Source of the DNA: Myroides phaeus
GTDB lineage: Bacteria; Bacteroidota; Bacteroidia; Flavobacteriales; Flavobacteriaceae
Direction of reading: 5' to 3'
Assembly (NCBI RefSeq): GCF_900099675.1
Contig: NZ_FNDQ01000001.1
Location: 124,001-188,000, forward strand
Length of the DNA stretch: 64,000 nucleotides
Shown piece after piece: positions 63,792 through 64,000 of the stretch; the stretch's first letter is position 1; every line of letters begins with the position of its first letter. Below the pieces are notes generated by a model. That model ran no database searches. It was not told where the DNA came from and was given only the letters and a program-made list of their open reading frames with translations. The translations under genes and the position numbers were made by a program.

Positions 63792-64000
63792 ATGAATTCA
63801 AATCAGTTTTTCGTTATTCCTGCGAATGAATCTCACGTAGGATATGCTGAACAAATTTGCGAAGAAATGGCGCAGTCTGCATTAGCCAGAGGTACTGGTA
63901 TTGCACGAAGAAAGCCTGAGTATGTGTCCAATAAAATGATTGAAGGTAAGGCTGTTATAGCACTTCATGCTGATGGAACGTGGGCTGGTTTTTGTTATAT
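63792..64000 (+). CDS. GNAT-family N-acetyltransferase, partial (arginine operon start)
   Basis: The first 69 codons of a gene that runs past the window. The start MNSNQFFVIPANESHVGYAEQI and the later IEGKAVIALHADGTWAGFCYI look like a GNAT acetyltransferase. In flavobacteria such a gene commonly heads the arginine biosynthesis operon (before argG), where it may act as an N-acetylglutamate synthase. The Arg-rich leader upstream supports this. Confidence 0.7.
   Translation, partial: MNSNQFFVIPANESHVGYAEQICEEMAQSALARGTGIARRKPEYVSNKMIEGKAVIALHADGTWAGFCY

Overview
The window is AT-rich bacterial chromosome and reads as Bacteroidota, family Flavobacteriaceae, probably near Myroides or Flavobacterium. 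The evidence is: promoters with the TAnnTTTG -7 element, little sign of Shine-Dalgarno sequences, a lone sufABCD operon, DUF4837, DUF4254 and head-GIN (DUF2807) proteins, a YtxH/holin-like/DUF6327-type trio, and both gltX and glnS. The genus is inferred from gene content only. No insertion sequence, prophage or CRISPR array is visible.

Layout. 0-4.4 kb: Fe-S assembly operon sufA-B-C-D (minus strand). 4.4-5.2 kb: gene-free, structure-rich spacer. 5.2-11.3 kb: metallo-beta-lactamase-fold hydrolase, subtilisin-like lipoprotein, M1 aminopeptidase, rnpA and a tyrosine-phosphatase-like protein. 11.5-15.3 kb: DUF4837 lipoprotein, MltD-type transglycosylase and pgk. 15.6-20.9 kb: DNA polymerase III delta', Pif1-like helicase, OmpH-like lipoprotein and a methyltransferase. 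21.2-26.1 kb: the probable chromosomal origin region, with ybeY-mnmG, three parS sites, a 92-93 bp tandem repeat array and a cluster of DnaA boxes. 26.1-32.6 kb: gltX, lipoprotein, SPFH protein, small envelope genes, glnS and folB. 32.7-41.6 kb: tRNA-Cys, LysE-type exporter, GIN protein, rnr, acyl-CoA synthetase, rpiB and tex. 41.85-57.7 kb: tatA, then one long plus-strand transcription unit (M23, GH3, phosphorylase-like protein, then a Wzx/Wzy-type surface polysaccharide cluster ending in the initiating sugar-phosphate transferase). 57.8-63.4 kb: purD, DUF6427-type, upp, DUF4254, heptosyltransferase-like gene and apt. 63.5-64 kb: an arginine-rich leader peptide followed by the first gene of a probable arginine operon, cut by the window edge.

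The most notable structure is the origin neighbourhood. Six exact TTATCAACA boxes lie within 260 bp (25119-25378). GC skew flips across the region and gene orientation diverges from it. Three 16-bp ParB sites sit to its left: one inside the intrinsic terminator of mnmG, one abutting the mnmG start codon, and one encoding the last residues of YbeY. Between parS and the DnaA boxes lies a nine-unit tandem repeat whose core carries CTGATCAG palindromes. Other candidates are the Arg leader/attenuator at the right end and two short gene-free transcription units that pair a sigma-54-like box with an intrinsic terminator.
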